Assembly (NCBI GenBank): GCA_900319225.1
Contig: ONNV01000005.1
Location: 62,001 to 126,000 of the forward strand
Length of the DNA: 64,000 nt
DNA from: an uncultured Prevotellaceae bacterium
GTDB lineage: Bacteria > Bacteroidota > Bacteroidia > Bacteroidales > Bacteroidaceae
Direction of reading: 5' to 3'
Below are positions 16,637 to 24,958 of this stretch, in pieces (the first letter of the stretch is position 1; each line of letters opens with the position of its first letter). The notes under the pieces are model-generated. The model did not search any database and was not told the DNA's origin. It saw only the letters and a program-made list of their open reading frames with translations. The position numbers and the translations under genes are program-made.

Positions 16637-17833
16637 ATGAGAAATAATTGTTTTCTGTTTGCTTTTGCCTTTGTATTCATGGGTCTTGCCGGTTGCAGGA
16701 ATAAGGGCGTAAATGTGGCCGATGACGGCGTAACGGTCATCTCAGTTGACCTTAATGAGTCCGAGAAGGTCTCCATGAGTGATATCATCTCCCGGATTGA
16801 GATTGTTGAGCTGGAAGGCGGACCGGACTCATATCTGACACGCACGTACCAGCTCAGGGTGGCTGACGGAAGGTTTTATATACGCAGCATCGAGACCGAT
16901 TATATCTATGCGTTTGATTCCGATGGCAGATTCCTTTTCAATACGGCAGGAAGGAAAGGCAGCGGACATAATGAGTATATGCGTTTATATGACTTCTTTG
17001 TTGACAATAAAGGAGGTATAAACATTTGCAGCGGTGTATCGGGACTACTCAGATATGACTCCTTACTGAATACCGTTTCTTCAGACAAATCCATCAATTA
17101 TCGGACTATGATACCTTTGTCTGATGATTACCTGGCATTCATAAACTCCGCATATGACTCTGAAGACAGCCTGAAGGTTGATTTTTACTCTACTGCAACA
17201 CATAAGATCGTAGGTTCATCAAGTCTGGCCAAGAAAAGATATCTTCAGGGTTTTTGTATCGGTCTTCCTAACTGTTATAGTATCAATGACAAGGAGATCC
17301 TGTACAGGACAACTGAGGTCTTTAATTATTCTGTTTTCAGATTGAATGCTGATAGCAAAACAATTACTGAAGCCTACAGATATGAAGCCGGGGATAACAT
17401 GATGAATGCATCCCAATTTCCTCCAGCATCAGATCTGTCGTTTGAAGCCAAATGTGACGGAGCATCAACCAGACAGACATCGCTTTGGGATTTTGATGCA
17501 AACAACAACTTCATGATAGCCATTCTGGGAAGCTTGAACCGACGGGACCTGGATTCAGGAAAGAATCTCCATTTATCACTGCGTTCTTATAAAGACGGAA
17601 AGCAAAGGCTGATAAATGCGGAAATGAATGGAGGAAAGGAGCTATACCGTATTGACTGGCTGGATGACGACGCCATTTACTCGTTTGTACCGGATTATAT
17701 CATAAAATATCTGGACAGAATGGTAGACATCGACCTTCTTGATGAGCACAGCAAGGAGATCCTTGACCGCAGGAACGATGATGCCAACGCCTATATCATC
17801 AAGTATTACCTCAGAGACGATATATTTTATTAA
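16637..17833 (+). CDS. 6-bladed beta-propeller lipoprotein
   Basis: 398 residues from the ATG at 16637, which gives a clean lipoprotein signal MRNNCFLFAFAFVFMGLAGC (lipid Cys 20). The YIYAFDSDGRFLFNTAGRKG stretch, followed by SGHNEY, corresponds to the G-x-G-P-x-E-Y turn of the propeller family in a degenerate form. Exported to the periplasm or surface; ligand unknown. A thioredoxin-fold gene follows after 28 bp and probably shares the transcript. Confidence 0.8.
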   Translation: MRNNCFLFAFAFVFMGLAGCRNKGVNVADDGVTVISVDLNESEKVSMSDIISRIEIVELEGGPDSYLTRTYQLRVADGRFYIRSIETDYIYAFDSDGRFLFNTAGRKGSGHNEYMRLYDFFVDNKGGINICSGVSGLLRYDSLLNTVSSDKSINYRTMIPLSDDYLAFINSAYDSEDSLKVDFYSTATHKIVGSSSLAKKRYLQGFCIGLPNCYSINDKEILYRTTEVFNYSVFRLNADSKTITEAYRYEAGDNMMNASQFPPASDLSFEAKCDGASTRQTSLWDFDANNNFMIAILGSLNRRDLDSGKNLHLSLRSYKDGKQRLINAEMNGGKELYRIDWLDDDAIYSFVPDYIIKYLDRMVDIDLLDEHSKEILDRRNDDANAYIIKYYLRDDIFY

Positions 17834-17861
17834 ATTCAAATTTGTTTATAAGCTCTTTATT

Positions 17862-19022
17862 ATGAGAAAATTATCTATTCTTGTTTTTCTGTTTGCCACC
17901 CTCCGTGTAAGTTCACAACCCGTTGTTACCATCAATGTGGAATCAACCGATATTTCAGCCGGCGATACGTTGGCATTGGACCACATGAGTCTGTTTTACT
18001 ATGACAAAATAGTCAGTACGACATATTTTGTGGCCAATGAAGACGGCAAGGCAACCATTTGCGACGCAGCGGACAGTTTCAGCCGCATGCGTCTGAACAT
18101 CGGGAAAAACAATCTGACTTTATATGCCGATGCAGGCCAGACCATAAACATAAAGGTGACCAATCCTGCAGACATGGAGTATGTCACTCCCACCGGCGGA
18201 TTCTATGATGACCCTAATTACTATGATTACATCAGCAAGCACAACACCTTTATCTGCAACAAGAACAAAGCCTTGGATAAATTTGATCATTTTGCGCGAA
18301 TAGGATTAAATGACTCTGCCCAGCACTATTTCTCCATATATAATTCCATTAGTAGCCGCGAAGACTCAAAACGTGAGCTGGAGTTTATGAAACGCACAGA
18401 TAATCAAGTCTCTGTGTATATGTATGCGCACGAATGGGGAATGGATGATGTTGAAAAAAAGAATTATGAGAAACAATGGAAAAAGATGGATGAGGAGATA
18501 AAAGCCTCAGGTGCCGGAGAGTATTTTAAACAGACAATGGAAACCCGTAAGGGACTCAGACCCAAAGCTAAGGCCAGTGACTTTACAGTCATAGATACAA
18601 GAGGCAACAAGGTAGACCTTAAGAGCCTGAAAGGCCGCTTTGTCATCCTGTACTACTGGGGCGTTTGCGGATATGTATTACAGTCATGTTCAGATTTGGT
18701 AGACCTGCATGAAAAATACGGCGATATCCTGACCACCATAGCTCTGACAGAGGAATCAACCTTTAATAGTGTAAGCAATTATAACGAACATAACACAGAA
18801 CCGGTTTTACTGCCGCTTAAAGGTCTGATCAGAAATGATTGGACAAACGTATTGACCAGCAGACAGGATAACGAACAGATAAAGGAAGACTATCTGATGA
18901 TGGCAACCCCTTGCGTGGTGCTCATCTCCCCCAAAGGACGCATAATTAAGCACGGTTATGCCAATGTCTTGCGAGTAGCAAAAAACAGACTCAAGCTGTA
19001 CACATTCCTTCACCGCAAATAA
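17862..19022 (+). CDS. Exported thioredoxin-fold (TlpA-like) protein lacking the CXXC motif
   Basis: 386 residues from the ATG at 17862, which gives a signal peptide ending FATLRVSSQ; longer in-frame starts lie inside the previous gene. Residues about 20-110 resemble the DUF4369-like N-terminal domain of Bacteroidales TlpA proteins, followed by a helical section and a C-terminal thioredoxin fold from about 235 (KASDFTVIDTRGNKVDLKSL, then FVILYYWGVC). The usual W-C-x-x-C is replaced by WGVCGYVLQSC: Cys269 is kept, the second Cys position is Val272, and another Cys is at 276. The cis-Pro loop (MATPCVVLI) is present and carries an extra Cys. It cannot act as an ordinary CXXC disulfide reductase; a monothiol or redox-independent role is inferred. 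Confidence 0.78.
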   Translation: MRKLSILVFLFATLRVSSQPVVTINVESTDISAGDTLALDHMSLFYYDKIVSTTYFVANEDGKATICDAADSFSRMRLNIGKNNLTLYADAGQTINIKVTNPADMEYVTPTGGFYDDPNYYDYISKHNTFICNKNKALDKFDHFARIGLNDSAQHYFSIYNSISSREDSKRELEFMKRTDNQVSVYMYAHEWGMDDVEKKNYEKQWKKMDEEIKASGAGEYFKQTMETRKGLRPKAKASDFTVIDTRGNKVDLKSLKGRFVILYYWGVCGYVLQSCSDLVDLHEKYGDILTTIALTEESTFNSVSNYNEHNTEPVLLPLKGLIRNDWTNVLTSRQDNEQIKEDYLMMATPCVVLISPKGRIIKHGYANVLRVAKNRLKLYTFLHRK

Positions 19023-19108
19023 CACAAACGGGAGTTTGGGGGGCAATCTCCAAAACGAAATCCCCTTTGCGAAAAAAGCACTACCTTTATGCCTGTTATT
19101 AAGAATTG

Positions 19109-19762
19109 ATGAAGGCTGATATTGCATACGTCCAGGAAAAGTTCGGGGAGTTTAACCGCATGATATTTGACGGAAAACTCCCTGAACCTCCTATATCCAT
19201 CACTAATGCCAAGACATATCTGGGCGTGTGTGCATTCCGCAAGCACCGCAAATGGCACGGCAAGCTGGAGTATTCTGATTTCAAGATACGCATAAGCCGT
19301 AGGTTTGACCTGCCCCAGGAGGAGATAGATGATACCATAATCCATGAGATGATCCACTACTGGATAGGTCTTTTCAGCCCGGCCGATATGCCCGGTCACA
19401 GCCCTCTGTTCCGCAAGATGATGACCGATATAAACGCCCGATACAATCGGCATATCCGCGTTTCACACCGCCTGAGCTCTGAGCAGCAGGAGCAGGCAAT
19501 CGATAAAAGGCCCAAGAAACATGTGGTTGCCAGCGTGGTATTGAAAGACGGCCGCACCGGCATCAAGGTAATCCCCTGCATGGAACGTCATATCCGCCGA
19601 TACCGTCGCGGAATGATGGCCAGCGGCAAGGTCAGATCCATACAGTTCTATCAGACTACGGATCCCTTCTTTAACCGATACCCAAGCTCATCGGCCTTCA
19701 CCGTCTACTTCCTGGATCCCGCTGTCATTTCAGCTCACCTTCCTGATAAATCAGAAGACTGA
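19109..19762 (+). CDS. SprT-like zinc metalloprotease domain protein
   Basis: 217 residues from the ATG at 19109 (the TTG just before is not needed). The zinc site HEMIH (HExxH) is followed by MPGHSPLFR, whose His is the likely third ligand. The upstream pattern FGEFNRMIFDGKLPEPPISI and the YLGVCAF strand match SprT/Spartan-type proteases, which in eukaryotes digest DNA-protein crosslinks; the bacterial role is poorly defined. The C-terminal part is basic (HIRRYRRGMM), compatible with nucleic-acid binding. No signal peptide, so cytoplasmic. Upstream box TACCTTTA (19082) is a weak promoter candidate. Confidence 0.82.
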   Translation: MKADIAYVQEKFGEFNRMIFDGKLPEPPISITNAKTYLGVCAFRKHRKWHGKLEYSDFKIRISRRFDLPQEEIDDTIIHEMIHYWIGLFSPADMPGHSPLFRKMMTDINARYNRHIRVSHRLSSEQQEQAIDKRPKKHVVASVVLKDGRTGIKVIPCMERHIRRYRRGMMASGKVRSIQFYQTTDPFFNRYPSSSAFTVYFLDPAVISAHLPDKSED

Positions 19763-19878
19763 AATCTTTTATTATTTCTTCCCATATTCTGATGGAGGTT
19801 GAACTGCTCAGTTACTGTACTTGGATATGGGTTGACAACTGGAGTCTCAAGAAATCACTGTAAGCCCCAAGCTTATTT

Positions 19879-20018
19879 GCCAAAGTGTCCCACACTCACC
19901 ATGTCGAGAATACGTTCTTTCGCGGGTTGGTGTGGGACACTGGCTCATTTAGCGGGGGTGTCCCACACCGATGCGGCCCAGAAGCGCTGAGAGAGGGGTA
20001 AGCGTGGGACACTTTGGC
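19879..20018. repeat. Family 2 palindromic element, copy 1
   Basis: The outer arms GCCAAAGTGTCCCAC (19879-19893) and GTGGGACACTTTGGC (20004-20018) are perfect 15-bp complements; inner arms GGTGTGGGACAC (19929-19940) and GTGTCCCACACC (19958-19969) are perfect 12-bp complements. All four arms share GTGTCCCAC or its complement, so this is two nested hairpins of one repeat family. Confidence 0.85.
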
Positions 20019-20030
20019 GAGATGGTGTGT

Positions 20031-20047
20031 TTGCAACCGGGTTGCAA
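20031..20047. promoter_or_regulatory. Possible operator upstream of the P1B ATPase gene
   Basis: TTGCAAC CGG GTTGCAA, 7-bp arms with a 3-bp centre, 12 bp upstream of the -7 box. Position suits a repressor or MerR-type metal sensor; no regulator gene is adjacent. Confidence 0.35.
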
Positions 20048-20058
20048 GGATGGGGGCG

Positions 20059-20066
20059 TACTTTTG
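20059..20066 (+). promoter_or_regulatory. -7 box (TACTTTTG) of the metal ATPase gene
   Basis: TAnnTTTG match, 27 bp upstream of the ATG at 20094. Confidence 0.55.
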
Positions 20067-20093
20067 TAGCGGAAATCAAAAAAAGTACGCTAT

Positions 20094-22076
20094 ATGATAC
20101 ACGAACATCACCATCATCACGAGAACGAGTGCTGCAGTCATGAGCATCATCACGAGAATGAATGCTGCGGGCATGAGCATCATCACGAGCACGGTCATGA
20201 GCACCACCATCATCATGAAGAGGAAGAGGAGGGCCGCGGCCGTATTATCAAAATCATTTCCGCTACGGTACTGCTGATTGTCGCCGCAATCATTGAACGC
20301 AAGACCGCCTGGGCCGATTGGCAGTATCTGCTGCTGTTCCTGGTTCCTTATCTTATTGTAGGCTGGGAGACCCTTAAGGAGGCTGCCGAGGGCCTGCTGG
20401 AGGGCGAAGCGCTGAGCGAGGACTTCCTTATGAGCATAGCCACCATCGGCGCGCTGGCAATTGGATTTATGCCCGGTGCCGAGACCCAGTTCCCCGAGGC
20501 CGTATTTGTAATGCTGTTCTTCCAGATAGGCGAGATGTTTGAGGAGGTGGCCGAGGGCCGCAGCCGCAAATCGATCTCTCACCTTATGGATATACGTCCC
20601 GATACCGCAAACGTGGAGCGTGACGGAGAGATATTCAAGGTTACGCCCGATATGGTAAAGGTGGGCGAGATAATCGTTATCCGCCCGGGTGAGAAGGTGC
20701 CCATGGACGGTGTGATTATTGAGGGAACATCAAGCCTTGACACTGTTGCTCTTACAGGTGAGAGTGTACCGCGCAGCGTGCAGAAAGGCGATGAGATTCT
20801 CTCCGGCTGCGTAAACCTGAACGGACTGCTTAAGGTACGCACCACGAAAGAGTTTGCTGAGTCCACAGTTTCAAAGATTCTGGATCTTGTGGAGAATGCC
20901 GCAGAGAGCAAGAGTCGCAGCGAGAGTTTCATTACAAAGTTTGCCCGTATCTACACTCCGATAGTAGTTGGTCTGGCTGTGCTGGTTGCCGTAATTCCCG
21001 GCCTTATAACCGGCGAGTGGGCAACATGGATATACCGCGGACTGCTGTTTCTGGTAGTGTCATGCCCGTGCGCACTGGTGATATCGGTCCCGCTCACATT
21101 CTTTGGCGGACTGGGCGGTGCATCACGCAAGGGTATACTTATCAAGGGTTCCAACCTTATTGACAAGCTGGCCGGCGTAAAGACTGTGGTATTTGACAAG
21201 ACCGGAACGCTGACCGAGGGCGTGTTCCAGGTAACTGCAGTACATCCGCAAGAGATTGACAACAATGAACTGCTGCACCTGGCCGCACATGTGGAGCGTC
21301 ACTCCACTCATCCCATAGCAATGGCACTTCGCAACGCCTATCCCGATGAGCAGGATGACTGCGTGATAACCGATGTACAGGAGACCGCCGGTCACGGAAT
21401 CATAGCCAATGTAAACGGAAAGAGTGTGGCAGTAGGTAACAGCAAGTTGATGGAGAAGGTTGGTGCAGAGTGGCGTCCCTGCCATCACCACGGAACTATC
21501 ATACAGGTTGCCATAGACGGCAAGTACGCAGGTCATATCGTGATATCGGACCGCATAAAGGAGGATTCGTCATACGGGATAGCACTGCTCAAGGATGCCG
21601 GCGTAAACAAGACCGTGATGCTTACCGGTGACCAGGAGCATGTGGCTGCCGCAGTGGCTGCAAAGGTTGGAGTGGATGAGTACCATGCCCAGTTGCTCCC
21701 GGCCGATAAGGTATCGGAGGTTGAAAAGCTTCTCAAGAACGGAACGCTTGCATTCGTAGGCGACGGCATAAATGACGCTCCGGTACTTACCCGCGCCGAT
21801 ATAGGCATAGCAATGGGTGCACTTGGATCTGATGCCGCAATTGAGGCTGCCGATGTAGTGCTCATGGATGACAAACCATCCAAGATTGCGCTTGCCGTAA
21901 AGATTGCCCGCCGCACAATCCGCATAGCAAAGGAGAACATCTGGCTTGCCATCGGAATCAAGGTCCTGGTTTTGCTGCTTGCAATTCCCGGCCTGGCCAC
22001 AATGTGGATGGCGGTATTCGCCGATGTAGGCGTAACCGTCCTGGCGGTGCTGAATGCCATGCGGGCCCTGAAATAA
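20094..22076 (+). CDS. Zn/Cd/Pb-type P1B ATPase with His-rich N-terminus
   Basis: 660 residues. P-type ATPase landmarks in order: TGES actuator motif, the metal-binding SCPCALVIS in a transmembrane helix, phosphorylation site DKTGTLTEG, the HP motif (STHPIA) and the GDGINDAPVL hinge. CPC with the C-terminal pattern assigns it to the Zn2+/Cd2+/Pb2+ exporters. In place of the usual Cys-x-x-Cys metal-binding domain the first 41 residues contain 21 His and four Cys in two near-copies of HENECC(S/G)HEHH, a likely zinc-sensing or delivery tail. It exports divalent soft metals from the cytoplasm. Single gene with its own promoter and a downstream hairpin terminator. Confidence 0.93.
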   Translation: MIHEHHHHHENECCSHEHHHENECCGHEHHHEHGHEHHHHHEEEEEGRGRIIKIISATVLLIVAAIIERKTAWADWQYLLLFLVPYLIVGWETLKEAAEGLLEGEALSEDFLMSIATIGALAIGFMPGAETQFPEAVFVMLFFQIGEMFEEVAEGRSRKSISHLMDIRPDTANVERDGEIFKVTPDMVKVGEIIVIRPGEKVPMDGVIIEGTSSLDTVALTGESVPRSVQKGDEILSGCVNLNGLLKVRTTKEFAESTVSKILDLVENAAESKSRSESFITKFARIYTPIVVGLAVLVAVIPGLITGEWATWIYRGLLFLVVSCPCALVISVPLTFFGGLGGASRKGILIKGSNLIDKLAGVKTVVFDKTGTLTEGVFQVTAVHPQEIDNNELLHLAAHVERHSTHPIAMALRNAYPDEQDDCVITDVQETAGHGIIANVNGKSVAVGNSKLMEKVGAEWRPCHHHGTIIQVAIDGKYAGHIVISDRIKEDSSYGIALLKDAGVNKTVMLTGDQEHVAAAVAAKVGVDEYHAQLLPADKVSEVEKLLKNGTLAFVGDGINDAPVLTRADIGIAMGALGSDAAIEAADVVLMDDKPSKIALAVKIARRTIRIAKENIWLAIGIKVLVLLLAIPGLATMWMAVFADVGVTVLAVLNAMRALK

Positions 22077-22096
22077 GGCATCAATAATTGATTGAT

Positions 22097-22136
22097 AACA
22101 CTCCCCATTGCGCGATACCGTGCAATGGGGAGTGTT
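22097..22136 (+). terminator. Hairpin downstream of the metal ATPase gene
   Basis: Perfect 15-bp stem (AACACTCCCCATTGC, 22097-22111, with 22122-22136), 10-base loop. It lacks a strong T-run. Confidence 0.65.
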
Positions 22137-22256
22137 GCTTATGATTCGTCAATTTGTTAAATTGTTTCGAATATTTGAGTAATTAACTCAAATTTTATAT
22201 TTTTGATTCTAATTTAATAATTAGGACTTAATAATAAAAAGGACATCATTCTAATA

Positions 22257-23378
22257 ATGAATAACAGATCATTTTCAAGTAGGCTCAGTTGGAGAATCAT
22301 TGGCATAGTGTCGTTGATATCGTTCATATCTTTCATAGCCATAGGTCTGGTGACCCGTCATGTCGTTGCCAACGAAAGCGTAAACGCATCCCCCTTGGTG
22401 CTGGCATTGAACCTTCTGGTAGTGGGGCTGATAGGATTGATTATCATCTATTTCGTGTGCCGGCGTGAAATCCGAAGAATGACCCGTCCTGTCACAGAGC
22501 TGTCTGTATCGGCGCTGAATATGGCCAAGGGTAATTTCAAGGCCAAACTGCCGGAGATAACCAGTAAGGACGAGATGTTGCGTCTGAGAGACAGTTTCAT
22601 GTATATGCAGAACTCCATATCGGATTACATTAGTCAGCTTAAGACCACCAAAAGCGTCAACGAGCGTATTGAGTCCGAACTGAACGTGGCACGAACCATC
22701 CAGATGGGAATGCTCAACACTGATTTCCCGCCTCAGTTGTATGCGCTGCTTAAGCCGGCCAAGGAGGTTGGTGGTGACCTGTATGATTTTATCCTAAAGG
22801 ACGGCGTGCTGCATTTTGCGGTAGGCGATGTGAGCGGCAAGGGTGTTCCGGCATCACTAGTCATGTCCATTACCCGCGCCATGCTCCATTTCGTAGCTAC
22901 TCTGGACTTGCCGCTTAATGAGTCTGTGAACCGTATCAACAACAGCGTGGCTGACTCAAACAGCAACGACATGTTTGTAACCCTTTTTATAGGCCGAATC
23001 AACCTTAAGACGCTTAGGATGGACTACTGTAACGCCGGTCATAATCCTCCGGTAATTGTTCCGCCCGATGGCAAGCCCTATTTCCTGCCGGTCAAAAGTA
23101 ATCTGGCGGCAGGTCTGCTGGAGCATTTCCAGTATGAGTCGGAGTGTATTGACCTGGTACCGGGAACTCGTATAGTGGCGTATACCGACGGTGTTACCGA
23201 GGCCGAGAATGACAGGCTTGAACTGTACGGAGAGGATAGGCTGATGGATAACATAGTCCGTTTGGAGTCCGATATTGACGATAAGGCTGTAGTGGAGAAT
23301 CTATACACCTCATTGAAGGCATATACCGCTGGGTACCCGCAAAGCGATGACATCACGATAATGAGTCTGAAGGTATGA
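22257..23378 (+). CDS. RsbU-like PP2C serine phosphatase with HAMP domain
   Basis: 373 residues: transmembrane segments at about 12-35 and 45-67, a HAMP-like region (about 65-120), a short coiled linker, then a SpoIIE/PP2C phosphatase domain from about 165. Visible metal-site motifs are EVGGDLYDF, GDVSGKGVPASL, NAGHNPP and YTDGVTEA, all intact. Such proteins dephosphorylate STAS anti-anti-sigma factors in partner-switching. A STAS protein and an RsbW-like kinase are encoded at 61.9-64 kb and are candidate partners. Its last codons overlap the lipid-kinase-like gene by 4 bp (ATGA at 23375). Confidence 0.9.
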   Translation: MNNRSFSSRLSWRIIGIVSLISFISFIAIGLVTRHVVANESVNASPLVLALNLLVVGLIGLIIIYFVCRREIRRMTRPVTELSVSALNMAKGNFKAKLPEITSKDEMLRLRDSFMYMQNSISDYISQLKTTKSVNERIESELNVARTIQMGMLNTDFPPQLYALLKPAKEVGGDLYDFILKDGVLHFAVGDVSGKGVPASLVMSITRAMLHFVATLDLPLNESVNRINNSVADSNSNDMFVTLFIGRINLKTLRMDYCNAGHNPPVIVPPDGKPYFLPVKSNLAAGLLEHFQYESECIDLVPGTRIVAYTDGVTEAENDRLELYGEDRLMDNIVRLESDIDDKAVVENLYTSLKAYTAGYPQSDDITIMSLKV

Positions 23379-24310
23379 AATACATCTATATAGTTAACGG
23401 AAGGGCCGACAAGGCATCCCAATATCGGGAGTTCTACGAGCAGTTGGGTGAGATACCTCATCAGCATGAGGTTTATACCACCATGGGTGAGGGTGATGCT
23501 ACCCGTTATGTCCGCCTGTACTGTGACCTGCATCCCGAGGAGGATGTATGTTTTGTGGCCTGCGGCGGCAACGGCATCATAAACGGTGTGGCCTCAGGTC
23601 TGGTGGGTTATGCCAATTCCAGTGAGCAGGCAGCCAGGGAGTGCTCCAACAAGACCGTTGCGATACTCTATTTTGGTGGGGCCACCGAGGATTTCATAAT
23701 AAACTTTCCGGGTAGGAATTTCCGCAGCGTAAGAGATATGCTGAACGGAACGGTTACCCCCACAGACGTAATCCAGGTAAATGACAGCTACTGTCTGAAC
23801 GTATGTAACATAGGTTTCAACTCAAAGGTGGCATCGCGTGCCAACGAGCTAGTGGCTGAGGGAAAGTCTGCCCATCAGGCCTATACTCGTGGTGTGATAA
23901 ACGCCTTTTTGACAAGCCGTTTTAACCGTATCAGAGTAACAGTAGATGGGGAACCTATAGCTCGTGGCCCCATGGTGCTGTGTACTGTGGCCAATGGCCG
24001 GCGCGTGGGCGGTGAATTCAATTGCGCCCCTGAGGCCAAGGTAGATGACGGTCTGATGGATGTCTGTTATTTCCGTGCCATGAGTCTTTTACGCTTACTG
24101 ACACTGTTCCCTCTTTACCGCAGCGGTCACCACATAGGCAGCCGCGCGGGCAGGAACAAGGTTCTGTACCGCCAGGCCCGCCAGGTGACAATAAGCAGCA
24201 AGGATCTTATTGATATCTACATAGACGGTGAGCAGCTACCCGGTTCGCAGTTTGACTTAAGGATCCTGCCGGGAGCTCTGCCTCTAAGGCTTCCAAAACT
24301 GTCAGAGTGA
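23375..24310 (+). CDS. Diacylglycerol/sphingosine kinase-like protein
   Basis: 311 residues with the fold of the DagK/LCB5/YegS family: an N-terminal nucleotide-binding half and a beta-sandwich C-terminal half ending near YIDGEQLPG. The nucleotide loop usually reads GGDGT; here it is GGNGIIN with Asn at residue 66, whereas later features (NIGFNSKVA, ANGRRVGGEFNCAPEAKVDDG) are preserved. It probably phosphorylates a lipid or long-chain base at the inner membrane, unless the Asp-to-Asn change abolishes activity. Its start overlaps the RsbU-like phosphatase stop by 4 bp, so the two are translated together. Confidence 0.82.
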   Translation: MKYIYIVNGRADKASQYREFYEQLGEIPHQHEVYTTMGEGDATRYVRLYCDLHPEEDVCFVACGGNGIINGVASGLVGYANSSEQAARECSNKTVAILYFGGATEDFIINFPGRNFRSVRDMLNGTVTPTDVIQVNDSYCLNVCNIGFNSKVASRANELVAEGKSAHQAYTRGVINAFLTSRFNRIRVTVDGEPIARGPMVLCTVANGRRVGGEFNCAPEAKVDDGLMDVCYFRAMSLLRLLTLFPLYRSGHHIGSRAGRNKVLYRQARQVTISSKDLIDIYIDGEQLPGSQFDLRILPGALPLRLPKLSE

Positions 24311-24408
24311 ATATTAATTAAAACGCTGTAGGGCAACGCAAAAGAGAGATAAACAATAAGATTCCTTACGCGATCATTTGCAATAAGTATTATTATAATC
24401 AGACTGAA

Positions 24409-24885
24409 ATGAAAAAGAGTGTAAGATGGATGCTTGCCGCCATCCTTGTAGTAATCTGCGGTACAGTGGGTGTAGTTACAGCATGTAATGATGCAAAAGC
24501 CCAGGATGGTGAGCCTGCTGCGGGTGTCAAGTCAACTGAACTGATCAGGACCGACAAGAGCTGGGATGGGGTGGAACTGCCCGATTATTTTGAGGGACGC
24601 CCAGAGCTGGTGGCTGTCAAATATGAGTTCCCGGCCGGACAGAAACTGGGTTGGCACCATCATCCCGTCATGAACTATGGTATTCTGGTACAGGGTGAGT
24701 TGACCATCATCGGCCAGGACGGTAAGGAAAAAACCGTACATGAGGGTGAGGCTGTAGTTGAGATGGTAAACACCATCCATCATGGTGAGAACCGCGGCGA
24801 CAAGCCTGTAATCCTGTACATGTTCTACCTGTCAAAGGAGGGTGAGCAGCTGGCTGTCCAGCACCCGGAGATTCCGCTGGATTAA
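24409..24885 (+). CDS. Exported cupin-domain protein
   Basis: 158 residues. A hydrophobic N-terminus ending VVTACNDAKAQ is a lipoprotein signal (Cys about 26) or a signal peptide. The rest is a single cupin barrel: GWHHHPVMNYGILVQGEL contains the metal-ligand His cluster and Gly-rich turn of cupin motif 1, and HEGEAVVEM followed by HHGENRG forms motif 2. Small cupins bind a metal and serve as isomerases, dioxygenases or ligand binders; nothing picks one out. It is followed by a strong terminator. Confidence 0.85.
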   Translation: MKKSVRWMLAAILVVICGTVGVVTACNDAKAQDGEPAAGVKSTELIRTDKSWDGVELPDYFEGRPELVAVKYEFPAGQKLGWHHHPVMNYGILVQGELTIIGQDGKEKTVHEGEAVVEMVNTIHHGENRGDKPVILYMFYLSKEGEQLAVQHPEIPLD

Positions 24886-24898
24886 TACTTGATCCTAT

Positions 24899-24941
24899 AA
24901 AAAACCACGCAATGGCGAACAACCCCATTGCGTGGTTTTTT
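24899..24941. terminator. Rho-independent terminator, cupin/PTS-like genes
   Basis: Perfect 17-bp arms (24899-24915 and 24925-24941) with flanking A and T runs. The next promoter box begins 2 bp after it. Confidence 0.9.
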
Positions 24942-24942
24942 G

Positions 24943-24950
24943 TACCTTTG
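24943..24950 (+). promoter_or_regulatory. -7 box (TACCTTTG) of the PTS IIC-like gene
   Basis: Exact match, only 8 bp from the ATG at 24959; this also rules out the longer reading frame starting at 24932. Confidence 0.6.
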
Positions 24951-24958
24951 CGGCCATT

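Larger units (their letters stand above)
19763..20093. other. 331-bp intergenic region with nested palindromes
   Basis: No convincing gene is seen. It holds the family 2 palindromic element (19879-20018), a short TTGCAAC/GTTGCAA inverted repeat at 20031-20047 that may be an operator for the metal ATPase gene, and a TACTTTTG promoter box at 20059. The first 110 bases show nothing recognisable. Confidence 0.7.

Noticed and set aside
15382-19022. Peptide-natural-product cluster suggested by propeller and TlpA-like genes
   Set aside because: No precursor peptide, radical-SAM maturase or peptidase-exporter gene is present.
20041-20093. Metal riboswitch upstream of the P1B ATPase
   Set aside because: The leader between promoter box and ATG is only about 20 bases, too short for a riboswitch.
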